This document shows positions 9,381 through 17,996 of a stretch of DNA of 35,985 bases, piece by piece; the first letter of the stretch is position 1; each line of letters opens with the position of its first letter. Source of the DNA: an uncultured Bacteroidales bacterium. Lineage in GTDB: Bacteria; Bacteroidota; Bacteroidia; Bacteroidales; Marinilabiliaceae. Where the stretch lies: the NCBI GenBank assembly GCA_934717675.1, contig CAKUYZ010000011.1, positions 1-35,985 of the forward strand, read 5' to 3'. The notes under the pieces were generated by a model. The model was not told the origin of the DNA. It searched no databases and saw only the letters and a list, made by a program, of their open reading frames with translations. The translations under genes and the position numbers were made by a program.

Positions 9381-9430
9381 CCTTATTTTCCGCACCCCGA
9401 TTCTCGGCGCACGGGCCTAGATCCTAAAGA

Positions 9431-12400
9431 TTAGATCTCCTGACCATAGTCTATGCGGCTCAGGCGCACGTAGTTGGCGTAGCGTTCCTGAGCGGCCTTC
9501 TTGGTAGCCGCATAAAGCTCATCGGCCTTATCGGGCAGAGCCTTGCGGAGGGAGAGGAAGCGGACCTCGCCATCGAGATACTCCTGGAACTTGTCCCAGT
9601 CAGGCTTCTTGGAGTCGAGCTGGAACGGGTTCTTGCCCTGCTCAGCGAGGCGCGGGTCGAAGCGCCAGAGATGCCAGTAGCCGCACTCGACGGCCTTAGC
9701 CTCCTCTGCCTGGCTCTTGCCCATGCCGCCCTTGGCCTTGAGGCCGTGGTTGATGCACGGGGCGTAGGCTATGATGAGCGATGGGCCAGGATATGCCTCA
9801 GCCTCGCGGATGGCCTTGAGGCACTGGTTGTTGTCTGCGCCCATGGCGATCTGTGCCACGTAGACGTAGCCATAGGTTGCCTGCATGAGGCCGAGATCCT
9901 TCTTCTTGATGCGCTTGCCAGCGGCGGCGAACTGAGCCACGGCCGCGAGAGGGGTGGCCTTAGAGCTCTGACCGCCGGTGTTGGAGTATACCTCGGTATC
10001 GATGACGAAGACGTTGACATCCTCGCCAGAGGCCAAGACGTGGTCAAGTCCGCCGTAGCCGATGTCGTAAGAGGCGCCATCACCGCCAATGATCCACTGG
10101 CTCCTCTTGACGAGGTAGTGAGACAGCTCGTCAAGCTGCTGGCAGATTGGGCATCCTGCGGCCGCGCTCTTCTTAATCTCAGGAATGAGCTTGGCTGCGG
10201 CCTTCTTGCTGCCCTCGGCATCGTTCTGGTTCTCAATCCACTCCTGCGCGGCGGCCTTGTACTCGGCCGAAGCCTTGTCTGAGGCTATCATCTGCTCCAG
10301 GAGCCTCTGGATGCGCGCCTTCATCTTCTTGTTGGCCAAGACCATTCCCATGCCGAACTCGCCAAAGTCCTCGAAGAGGCTGTTAGCCCAAGCCGGGCCC
10401 TGGCCTTTCTCGTTCTTGGTGTAAGGAGTTGATGGGATGGAGCCAGAGTAGATGGAGGAGCAGCCCGTGGCGTTGGCAACCATCTGACGGTCACCAAAGA
10501 GCTGCGCGATGAGCTTTACATATGGGGTCTCGCCACAGCCGGAGCAGGCGCCGCTGAACTCGAAGAGCGGGGTAGCGAACTGCGAGTTCTTGGGGTTGGC
10601 CTTGATGTCTACGAGATCTTGCTTGCTTTTTACCTCCTTGACCAGGAAGTCCCAGTTCTTGGCTTCGGCAAGCTCGCCCTCGAGGGGCACCATGGTGAGG
10701 GCCTTCTCTTTGGCCATGCAGACGTCAACGCAGTTGCCGCAGCCGAGACAGTCCATCACGCCCACCTGGATGCGGAAGTGCATGCCCTTCATGGCGGCGG
10801 GAGCCTTCATCTCGATGGTGTCGGCAGCAAACTTGGCTTTCTCATCGGCGTCAAGGACAAACGGGCGGATGCAGCTGTGGGGGCAGACAAAGGCGCACTT
10901 GTTGCACTGGATACACTTGGAGGCGTCCCATTTCGGGACGAAGGTTGCCACGCCGCGCTTCTCGTAGGCGGCAGTGCCCTGCTCCCAAGTGCCGTCTTCG
11001 ATGCCCTTGTAGGCCGAGACGGGCAGGAGGTCGCCGTTCTGCGCATTGATGGGGCGGACAAGCTTGGAGATGTACTCTGGCTCGTTGCGAACCACCTCGG
11101 CGTCGTCTGGCAGGTTGGCCCATGCGGGGTCCACAGCCAGGGTCTTGTACTCGCCGCCGCGGTCTACGGCCGCGTAGTTCTTATCGACCACATCCTGACC
11201 CTTCTTGCCGTAGCTCTTGACGATGAACTTCTTCATCTGCTCAACGGCCAGGTCTACGGGGATGACCTCCGTGATGCGGAAGAAAGCGGACTGGAGGATG
11301 GTGTTCGTGCGGTTGCCGAGGCCAATCTCCTGCGCAATCTTGGTCGCGTTGATGTAGTAGACCGCTATGTTGTTCTTGGCGAAGTATTTCTTGACCTTGT
11401 TAGGCAGGTTCTTCACCAGCTCCTCGCCCTCCCAGATGGTGTTGAGAAGGAACGTTCCGTTCTTCTGGAGGCCTCGAGTGACATCGTACATATGGAGGTA
11501 AGCCTGCACATGGCACGCCACGAAGTTCGGGGTCTTGATCTGGTACGTGGAGCGGATTGGCTTGTCGCCAAAGCGCAGGTGGGAGCAGGTGAAGCCACCA
11601 GACTTCTTGGAGTCGTAAGAGAAGTAGGCCTGGCAGTGCTTGTTGGTGTTGTCTCCGATAATCTTGACGGAGTTCTTGTTGGCGCCCACTGTGCCATCGG
11701 CGCCAAGGCCGAAGAACTTGGCCTCGAACATGCCTTCGCCACCCATCGGGACCTCCTCCTTGGCGGGAAGCGAAGCGTAGGTTACATCGTCATTGATGCC
11801 GATGGTGAAGTGATCTTTAGGATGCGGCAGCTTGAGGTTGTCGTAGACCGAGGTGATCATGGTCGGTGTGGTGTCACAAGAGCCGAGGCCGTAGCGTCCG
11901 CCGACGATGACCGGAGCGTTGGGCTGGCCATAGAAAGCGTCCTTCACGTCGAGGTAGAGAGGCTCGCCGTTCGCTCCCGGCTCCTTGGTGCGATCCAGCA
12001 CCGCGATGGCCTTGACGGTCTTGGGCACTGCGGCGAGCAGGCGCTCCACGGAGAACGGGCGATAGAGGTGCACGCTCACCATACCCACCTTCTCGCCTTG
12101 CTTGGTCATGTAGTCGATGGCCTCGCGGGCGGCCTCAGAGGCGGAACCCATAAGGATGATGACGCGGTCGGCGTCTGGCGCGCCGTAATATGTGAATGGC
12201 TTATACTCTCGGCCCGTGATCTTGCTGATCTCGGCCATATAGTGCTCAACGACGGCCGGAACGGCATCATAGTAACGGTTGCAGCTCTCACGATGCGCGA
12301 AGAAGGTCTCTGGGTTCTCCGCCATGCCCTTTGCCTGCGGATGCTCTGGCGAGAGGGCGCGCTCGCGGAACTCCTTGATGGCCTGCCAGTCTACGAGAGG

Positions 12401-12982
12401 ACGGAGGTCCTCCATGTCCATCATCTCAATCTTGTGGTACTCATGAGACGTGCGGAAGCCGTCGAAGAAGTTGATGAAAGGAACTCGGGTCTTGATGGCG
12501 GCCAGGTGCGCCACGGCAGCCAAGTCCATAACCTCTTGCACAGAGCCCTCGCACAGCATGGCGAAGCCCGTCTGACGGCAAGCCATGACGTCAGAGTGGT
12601 CTCCGAAGATGCAGAGAGAGTGAGTGGCAATGGTGCGAGCCGAGACGTGGAACACCGACGGCAGAAGCTCACCACCAATCTTGTACATGTTAGGGATCAT
12701 GAGCAGGAGGCCCTGCGACGCTGTGAACGTCGTGGTCAGCGCGCCAGCCTGAAGAGAGCCGTGGACCGCGCCTGCGGCGCCGCCCTCAGACTGCATTTCC
12801 TGGACCGACACGGTGTCTCCGAAGAGATTCTTGCGGCCTTGGGCTGCCCACTCGTCCACGTGCTCCGCCATTGGTGATGACGGGGTGATGGGGTAGATGG
12901 CAGCAACCTCCGTGAACATATACGCTATGTGCGCGGCGGCCTCGTTTCCATCACAAGTGATGAATTTCTTTTCCTTTGCCAT
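9431..12982 (-). CDS. nifJ: Pyruvate:ferredoxin (flavodoxin) oxidoreductase, single-chain
   Basis: A 1183-residue single-polypeptide PFOR that decarboxylates pyruvate to acetyl-CoA and CO2 while reducing ferredoxin or flavodoxin, the central step of pyruvate breakdown in anaerobes. The start is placed at MAKEKKFITCDGNEAAAHIA; an upstream in-frame Met would add only five residues. Domains run in the usual order: pyrimidine-binding domain with YPITPSSPMAEHVDEW, transketolase-C-like domain, gamma domain (about 420-640), then a ferredoxin domain with two 4Fe-4S motifs, CIQCNKCAFVCPHSC and CLGCGNCVDVC (roughly residues 695-770). The TPP domain follows, with CSGCGETPYVK and the GDGASYDIGYGGLDH metal-TPP motif. 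Length matches the family exactly. It is transcribed alone, with its own terminator. Confidence 0.97.
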   Translation of the reverse strand: MAKEKKFITCDGNEAAAHIAYMFTEVAAIYPITPSSPMAEHVDEWAAQGRKNLFGDTVSVQEMQSEGGAAGAVHGSLQAGALTTTFTASQGLLLMIPNMYKIGGELLPSVFHVSARTIATHSLCIFGDHSDVMACRQTGFAMLCEGSVQEVMDLAAVAHLAAIKTRVPFINFFDGFRTSHEYHKIEMMDMEDLRPLVDWQAIKEFRERALSPEHPQAKGMAENPETFFAHRESCNRYYDAVPAVVEHYMAEISKITGREYKPFTYYGAPDADRVIILMGSASEAAREAIDYMTKQGEKVGMVSVHLYRPFSVERLLAAVPKTVKAIAVLDRTKEPGANGEPLYLDVKDAFYGQPNAPVIVGGRYGLGSCDTTPTMITSVYDNLKLPHPKDHFTIGINDDVTYASLPAKEEVPMGGEGMFEAKFFGLGADGTVGANKNSVKIIGDNTNKHCQAYFSYDSKKSGGFTCSHLRFGDKPIRSTYQIKTPNFVACHVQAYLHMYDVTRGLQKNGTFLLNTIWEGEELVKNLPNKVKKYFAKNNIAVYYINATKIAQEIGLGNRTNTILQSAFFRITEVIPVDLAVEQMKKFIVKSYGKKGQDVVDKNYAAVDRGGEYKTLAVDPAWANLPDDAEVVRNEPEYISKLVRPINAQNGDLLPVSAYKGIEDGTWEQGTAAYEKRGVATFVPKWDASKCIQCNKCAFVCPHSCIRPFVLDADEKAKFAADTIEMKAPAAMKGMHFRIQVGVMDCLGCGNCVDVCMAKEKALTMVPLEGELAEAKNWDFLVKEVKSKQDLVDIKANPKNSQFATPLFEFSGACSGCGETPYVKLIAQLFGDRQMVANATGCSSIYSGSIPSTPYTKNEKGQGPAWANSLFEDFGEFGMGMVLANKKMKARIQRLLEQMIASDKASAEYKAAAQEWIENQNDAEGSKKAAAKLIPEIKKSAAAGCPICQQLDELSHYLVKRSQWIIGGDGASYDIGYGGLDHVLASGEDVNVFVIDTEVYSNTGGQSSKATPLAAVAQFAAAGKRIKKKDLGLMQATYGYVYVAQIAMGADNNQCLKAIREAEAYPGPSLIIAYAPCINHGLKAKGGMGKSQAEEAKAVECGYWHLWRFDPRLAEQGKNPFQLDSKKPDWDKFQEYLDGEVRFLSLRKALPDKADELYAATKKAAQERYANYVRLSRIDYGQEI

Positions 12983-13072
12983 TGTATGAACTAACAATAA
13001 AAGTTAATGTATCGAACTGATATTATATGCGTGGCCATCCACTGCGGGATGACCCAATATCCGCGTTTTTTG

Positions 13073-14242
13073 TCAATATAGGAACCCGAAGAGCCACAGC
13101 GGGATGACGTTGCCGGAGCCCACCTCAATCATCTCGCGGGCGCGGTAGGTGCCGCTGTCGGCCTTGGCCTTGGAGTCGTCGCCCACGGCGAAGCAAGGCC
13201 CGCCATTGACACAGAAGTCGCCCACGGGAGCGCGCTCCACAATGTTGCTGTAACCCAACTGATTAAAGAAGAACGTCTTATACAGAGCCTCCCTCTCCAC
13301 TCCCCCATAGTTGCAGAGATACATGAGGTTGGGGTTCTGCATGAAGATGTGGGCCGGCTTCTTGCTCCCGCTGTCTCCCACCTGATAGAGCAGGTGGATC
13401 AGGCGCGCGTGCTTGAGGTAGACCATGTAGTTCATCACCGTGGCCCGGCTCGTGTCAATGGCCGCGGCCAACTTCGAGACGTTTGGCTGGAATGGAGTCT
13501 GGCCCACAATGAGATAGAGCAGCTTGCGCAGCTTCGGGATGAGCTTTATGTCAATCTGCTGGAGGTAGCTTATCTCCACCTCAAGGACCAGGTTGATGGT
13601 CTTGACCAAGTCGGCATAGACGTTCTTCTGCCCCAGGAAATATGGGTAGAAACCGTGCCGCAGGTAATCACTGAAGTAGGCCAAGGGCTTCACCTTCTGC
13701 GCAATGTCTCGGCAGATGTCTTCGTGATGGCTCAAGACATCGTCTAGAGAGAGAGCGGGGAAGGCATTGCCCGACGTGTAGTTGAGGTATTCGCGAAACG
13801 AGAAACCGTCTAGGCTGTATACGTCGGCGCGGCCATGCAGTTGCGGATTTTCCTCCTTGAGCCGCATGACGGGCGAGCCGGTGAAGACGATGTGGAGGTC
13901 AGGAAAATTGTCATAGCAATACCGGAGCTCGTCAGACCATTCTGGATATTTATACACCTGGTCGAGCAGCAGGGTGTGTCCGCCGGTCTTGACGAACTCA
14001 TCGGCCAAAGACACGATGGATCGCGATGCGAAGTAGAAGTCGTTGAGGTCGGCATACAAGCATTTTTGCCTGCCACTGAGCATCTTGGCATAATTGAGCA
14101 AGAAAGTGGTCTTGCCAATACCCCTTGAGCCTTTGATGCCTATGAGGCGGCTGGACCAGTTGATCTGATCCATCAGCCCTCGCTTGACCCAAGGTTTCAG
14201 CTCCGAGAGCAGGTCCCTTTGTATGTTAAACAGCGTTTGCAT
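13073..14242 (-). CDS. AAA_14/DUF4143-type ATPase
   Basis: A 389-residue P-loop ATPase of the type found in many copies in Bacteroidales. Walker A is GSRGIGKTT near residues 38-46. A Walker B-like strand is HTLLLDQVYKYPEW, where the usual Asp-Glu is Asp-Gln. An arginine and sensor region follows with IVFTGSPVMRL. The C-terminal half (about 220-389) resembles DUF4143: a winged-helix-like stretch (SKLAAAIDTSRATVMNYMVYL), then a nuclease-like end lacking a clear catalytic set. Function is unknown; family members are speculated to act in DNA-related or mobile-element contexts. It stands alone between nifJ and glsB, with no partner gene nearby. Confidence 0.85.
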   Translation of the reverse strand: MQTLFNIQRDLLSELKPWVKRGLMDQINWSSRLIGIKGSRGIGKTTFLLNYAKMLSGRQKCLYADLNDFYFASRSIVSLADEFVKTGGHTLLLDQVYKYPEWSDELRYCYDNFPDLHIVFTGSPVMRLKEENPQLHGRADVYSLDGFSFREYLNYTSGNAFPALSLDDVLSHHEDICRDIAQKVKPLAYFSDYLRHGFYPYFLGQKNVYADLVKTINLVLEVEISYLQQIDIKLIPKLRKLLYLIVGQTPFQPNVSKLAAAIDTSRATVMNYMVYLKHARLIHLLYQVGDSGSKKPAHIFMQNPNLMYLCNYGGVEREALYKTFFFNQLGYSNIVERAPVGDFCVNGGPCFAVGDDSKAKADSGTYRAREMIEVGSGNVIPLWLFGFLY

Positions 14243-14508
14243 CGCCCTTTACTCCGTCGGCGTTGAAATTTTCAACGTCATAGGGCAAAAATAATGAACG
14301 ATACTGATAAAAATGCAATCTACGCTTAGCAATTTCGGCCGCATTTTGCAATTTGAAGAGGATACAAATAAGGGACGGCTCGCCCTTTGGCCGTAGCTCT
14401 TTTTATGGCGGCGGGCAACAACTTACGCCAATTTTCTTTAATTTCGTAGGCGGTCGGGTGTAGCCGACAAGCAGAAACTAACCAACAAGGAGACATCTTA
14501 TTAAAGGA

Positions 14509-15435
14509 ATGGAACCTATTGCCGAGCCTATTTCGCGTGAGGAGCTTATGGGCGAGCTCTCGCGGGCTCACTTTGTCAGAAACACCAACAAGGGCGGCAA
14601 CCTCATCTATGACTTTGCCGCGCCTGAGGCTCCGGCCCTGATGCGCGAGGTGGGGAGGCTCCGCGAGGAGGCTTTCCGCATGGCGGGCGGCGGCACGGGC
14701 AAAGCGTTGGACATTGACGAATATGACACTTCGGCCTACCCTTTTCGGCAGCTGATAGTGTGGGACCCGCAAGACCAGCAGATTCTCGGCGGGTATCGCT
14801 ACATCCTCTGCAAAAACCTGCCGCAAAGCCAAGAAGGCACAAAATATTTGGCCACGTCGCACATGTTCCACTTCTCGGAAGAGTTCATCCGCGACTATTT
14901 CCCTTGCACCATCGAGTTGGGGCGGTCTTTCGTCCAGCCTCTGTATCAGAGCAGCAAGATGGGCGCGAAGAGCCTCTTCGCCCTGGACAACCTGTGGGAC
15001 GGGTTGGGGTCGCTCGTGGTGGACCACCCCGACGTGACGTACTTCTTCGGCAAAGTGACCATGTACACCCACTTCAACCCGAGGGCCCGCGACTACATTA
15101 TGGGCTTCTGGCACAAATATTTCGGAGACAGGAGCCGCATGGTCTACGCCTACCACCCCCTGCGCGTGGGGCTGACGGGAGACGAGCAGGCAGCCGTCTT
15201 CACGGCAGACAATTTTCAGGACAACTACAAGATACTGGTCCGCAAGGTGCGAGAGCTTGGTGAGAACATCCCGCCACTGGTGAACGCCTATATGACGCTC
15301 TCGCCCTCGATGAAGGTGTTTGACACGGCAATAAACGACGAGTTCGGCGACGTGGAGGAGACTGCCATAATCATCAACCTCCACGACCTCTACCCCAGCA
15401 AATCGGCCCGTCACATAGACACGTATAAGAAGTAA
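14509..15435 (+). CDS. glsB: GNAT-type N-acyltransferase, probable glycine-lipid synthase GlsB
   Basis: A 308-residue protein of the hemolysin-like/OlsB acyltransferase family. It has the family signature IELGRSFVQPLYQ near residue 143, a preceding GNAT-like strand pair (RQLIVWDPQDQQILGGYRYIL), and a C-terminal part with PSMKVFDTAINDEFGDVEETAIII. In Bacteroides, the established relative GlsB joins a 3-hydroxy acyl chain to the amino group of glycine, and GlsA then adds a second acyl chain on the hydroxyl, giving glycine lipids. A GlsA-like protein is encoded 4 kb downstream on the same strand. A histidine kinase gene follows after 18 bases. The amino acid head group is inferred from family, not seen. 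Confidence 0.8.
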   Translation: MEPIAEPISREELMGELSRAHFVRNTNKGGNLIYDFAAPEAPALMREVGRLREEAFRMAGGGTGKALDIDEYDTSAYPFRQLIVWDPQDQQILGGYRYILCKNLPQSQEGTKYLATSHMFHFSEEFIRDYFPCTIELGRSFVQPLYQSSKMGAKSLFALDNLWDGLGSLVVDHPDVTYFFGKVTMYTHFNPRARDYIMGFWHKYFGDRSRMVYAYHPLRVGLTGDEQAAVFTADNFQDNYKILVRKVRELGENIPPLVNAYMTLSPSMKVFDTAINDEFGDVEETAIIINLHDLYPSKSARHIDTYKK

Positions 15436-15453
15436 CTTACACTCACACTCCAC

Positions 15454-17139
15454 ATGGCCACCCTACGGCACCTACCGCGCATGGCGTCCGCCTTTCTTTT
15501 GGCGGCGGCCATGCTCTTGCGCCCCGACGTGGCGCAGGCCACGTGGATCACGTCGGCCGACGACGTGGCGGCCTACGAAGAAGTGACCGACACCCAGACG
15601 CCCGCCGAGAGGCAGATTGCCATCGGCCGCGTGCTGTGGCAGGCGGGGCAGGTGGCCAAGGCCGAGAAACTGTTCCTTGACGCACGCCGACAGGCGCAGA
15701 CATTGGCCGACATGGTCAGAGCCACAGACATCCTCGCCGAATTCTATCAGGCGTGTGGCGAGAACGCCAAGGCCATCAGGGTCTTCGACTCACTGCTCTC
15801 TGAGGCCGCGGCCCAGCATGACACGACCACGCTCATCCACGTGTATGACGGCGTGGGGCGCGCCTACGACAGCGGCCGCCAATATGTCAAGGCCATCAAG
15901 AGCTACCGCCAAGCCGAGGCCATGCTGCGCCAACGCCCCGACTCTCTGGCAGAGGCCTCAGTGTGCGCAGGAATGGCGCGCACTCTGCACGTGGCAGGAG
16001 ACGTGTTGGAGGCCAAGAGACTGATAATGAAGGCCCGCGGACTGCTGAGGCCGGACAATCTGTCCGCCATGGCGGCGGTCTTGGACACGGAAGCCAAGAT
16101 TGAGGCCACACTTGGCGAATATCAGACGGCCTATGAGACCATGGCCAGCTCCGCCACCCTCACGTCTCAACTTAGGGAGAGCGAGATGAAGCAGATGCTC
16201 AACTCGTCAAACCCCATATACGCGAGCCAGAGTGAAGAGACGCGCACGCAGTTTGCAAAAGAGGTGGACAGCCTGCGCGCCGTGGCCGATGAGAACGACG
16301 CGGCGCGCCGCATGGCTTTCATGGCGTCTTTCGTGCTGTGCCTGCTGCTCGCGCTGGCACTGACCAGCTTCGCCATCGTGATTCATCGCCTACACATGTA
16401 TAGGCGCAAAGAGTTGGAGATGGAGCAGATGGTCAAAGACTCCGACAGGGTGATGCACATTGTGGCCCACGACGCCACGAACCAATTCAACACGCTCCTG
16501 GGCTTCGCCGAAGTGCTGGTGGAGCGCACCCGCAAGAGGGGTGGCGAGGAAGAGATATTCTGCCGTCACATATACACATCGGCGCAGCTCCTGTTCCAAA
16601 TGACAAGCAACTTGCTCACTTGGAGCAAGACAAAATCTCAACTCAAGCCAAAGCAGGACACCGTGACAGTGTGCGAATGCCTGCAAGGTGTGTTGGAGTC
16701 TGCCACGCTGGTGGCAGATGAGAAAGAGATAACCATCCGAAACACGATAAGTGACGACGTCTCGGTGTACGTGGACCCGTCTCATCTGGTCATAATTGTG
16801 CGCAACCTGCTCTCCAACGCCATAAAGTTCACGCACCACGGCGGGACGGTGACGCTCTCATCTGCCACATATGGAGACAAGGCCACCATTGTGGTGGAAG
16901 ACGACGGCGTGGGCATGCCCCCCGAGGCCGTCTCTCTCTTCAACCGCGGCCAGCAATTGCGGACAACCGATGGCACAGACAACGAGAAAGGCAACGGAAT
17001 TGGCCTGACGATATGCCGCGACCTGGCGAGGAGCAACCGCGGCGACATCATTGTGGAGCCTGGGCGCAAGCGAGGCACATCGGTCACGGTGGTGCTCATG
17101 GCGCGGCCGGGCAAGAAAGATAAGAATGATAAGAACTGA
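15454..17139 (+). CDS. TPR-containing sensor histidine kinase
   Basis: A 561-residue membrane kinase. A signal peptide covers about residues 1-29. The periplasmic part (about 40-275) is made of tetratricopeptide-like helical repeats, for example RVLWQAGQVAKAEKLFLDAR and RAYDSGRQYVKAIKSYRQAEAM. One membrane helix lies at about 287-310. The kinase core follows: H box with His339 in HIVAHDATNQFNTLLGF, N box NLLSNAIKFT from residue 451, G1 DDGVGMP near 485 and G2 GNGIGLTICRDL near 513. There is no receiver domain and no response regulator gene in the window, so its partner is elsewhere. It ends in a basic tail (KKDKNDKN) six bases before xseB. Confidence 0.9.
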   Translation: MATLRHLPRMASAFLLAAAMLLRPDVAQATWITSADDVAAYEEVTDTQTPAERQIAIGRVLWQAGQVAKAEKLFLDARRQAQTLADMVRATDILAEFYQACGENAKAIRVFDSLLSEAAAQHDTTTLIHVYDGVGRAYDSGRQYVKAIKSYRQAEAMLRQRPDSLAEASVCAGMARTLHVAGDVLEAKRLIMKARGLLRPDNLSAMAAVLDTEAKIEATLGEYQTAYETMASSATLTSQLRESEMKQMLNSSNPIYASQSEETRTQFAKEVDSLRAVADENDAARRMAFMASFVLCLLLALALTSFAIVIHRLHMYRRKELEMEQMVKDSDRVMHIVAHDATNQFNTLLGFAEVLVERTRKRGGEEEIFCRHIYTSAQLLFQMTSNLLTWSKTKSQLKPKQDTVTVCECLQGVLESATLVADEKEITIRNTISDDVSVYVDPSHLVIIVRNLLSNAIKFTHHGGTVTLSSATYGDKATIVVEDDGVGMPPEAVSLFNRGQQLRTTDGTDNEKGNGIGLTICRDLARSNRGDIIVEPGRKRGTSVTVVLMARPGKKDKNDKN

Positions 17140-17145
17140 CGACAG

Positions 17146-17358
17146 ATGGAGCAAAAACAAGACCCGTTTTCTTATGACGAAGCGGTGGCGCAGGTGGAGG
17201 CCATTGTGGCCCGACTGGAAAGCCGCGACGCCCAGTCTGGCTTCGACAGCATGATTGCCGACGTGGAGAATGCGCTGAAACTCATAGACCTTTGCAAGAA
17301 AAACATTTCAGAGGCCGAGGCTAAGCTTGCCAAGCTCAGCAACTCCGCCGCAGAATAG
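17146..17358 (+). CDS. xseB: Exodeoxyribonuclease VII small subunit
   Basis: A 70-residue protein, normal for XseB, the small subunit that binds the XseA large subunit to form the single-strand nuclease ExoVII. It has the conserved opening FSYDEAVAQVEAIVARLES and the second helix region ALKLIDLCKKNISEAEAKL. Here xseB lies between a histidine kinase gene and an NlpC/P60 gene, while xseA is 0.6 kb away on the opposite strand, so the two subunits cannot share a transcript, although they usually do. Confidence 0.9.
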   Translation: MEQKQDPFSYDEAVAQVEAIVARLESRDAQSGFDSMIADVENALKLIDLCKKNISEAEAKLAKLSNSAAE

Positions 17359-17396
17359 TCGGCTAGCCCATCCGTCACCGAACCTAATTAAAAGAT

Positions 17397-17996
17397 ATGC
17401 GACACGCCTTATTGTCACTCGTCCTGTGCGCCCTGCTCGCCCTGACGGCGGCGGGTTGCTCGTCGGCCAAGAGGGGCGCCGCGACCAAGCGCAAGCCCAC
17501 CACCCACAAGGTGGTGAAGGGCGGTGGCAACGGCCAGCTGCGCGACAACAGGACGGAGAAACCAAGCGGCAACTTGGCCAAGGCGTGCGCGAGACTTGGG
17601 GTGAGCCCCAACGGGGTGAAAAACAAGGCCTTGTACATTGAGTCGGCCTCGTGGGTAGGCACGGGCTACAAATATGGCGGGATGTCACGCTCCGGCGTGG
17701 ACTGCTCTGGGCTGACGGGACTGATTTATAAAGCCGTGTATGGCAAAAATCTGAGCCGTAGCTCGGCCGGCATCTTGCAAGACAACTGCAAAAGGATTAA
17801 CAAATCGAGCCTGCGGGAGGGCGACTTGGTCTTCTTCCGCACCGACGGCAAACGCTCCAAGACCCCGAACCACGTCGGCATATATCTCAAAGAAGACAAG
17901 TTTATCCACTCCTCGTCATCGAAAGGAGTGATTGTGAGCAGCATGGCGCAAGACTACTATGTGAGGAATTTCATTGCCGCCGGCCGAGTCCCCTAG
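17397..17996 (+). CDS. NlpC/P60-family lipoprotein, cell-wall peptidase
   Basis: A 199-residue protein. It begins with a lipoprotein signal ending TAAGC, so the mature protein is lipid-anchored at Cys21. A basic, low-complexity linker (residues 25-60) follows, then an NlpC/P60 papain-like domain with catalytic Cys103 in GVDCSGLTGLIY, His159 in PNHVGIYL and His171 in KFIHSSSSKGV, the complete triad. Such enzymes cut peptide bonds in the peptidoglycan stem. Its stop codon coincides with that of xseA on the other strand. It is the last gene of the glsB-kinase-xseB run. Confidence 0.92.
   Translation: MRHALLSLVLCALLALTAAGCSSAKRGAATKRKPTTHKVVKGGGNGQLRDNRTEKPSGNLAKACARLGVSPNGVKNKALYIESASWVGTGYKYGGMSRSGVDCSGLTGLIYKAVYGKNLSRSSAGILQDNCKRINKSSLREGDLVFFRTDGKRSKTPNHVGIYLKEDKFIHSSSSKGVIVSSMAQDYYVRNFIAAGRVP

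Noticed and set aside
10619..12877. A 752-codon open frame on the plus strand, antisense to nifJ
   Set aside because: It lies wholly within nifJ, which is complete and full of family motifs. The reverse frame is open because of strong G+C-ending codon use, and its translation is low-complexity with no recognisable domain.
13073..14242. AAA_14/DUF4143-type ATPase as part of a defence or mobile system
   Set aside because: It stands alone between nifJ and glsB with no partner genes; such ATPases are common single genes in Bacteroidales.
14243..14508. Possible regulatory RNA or riboswitch before glsB
   Set aside because: Only a small 5-bp hairpin (14453-14468) and a near -7 element (TAATTTCG at 14439) are seen; no known riboswitch core or strong terminator.
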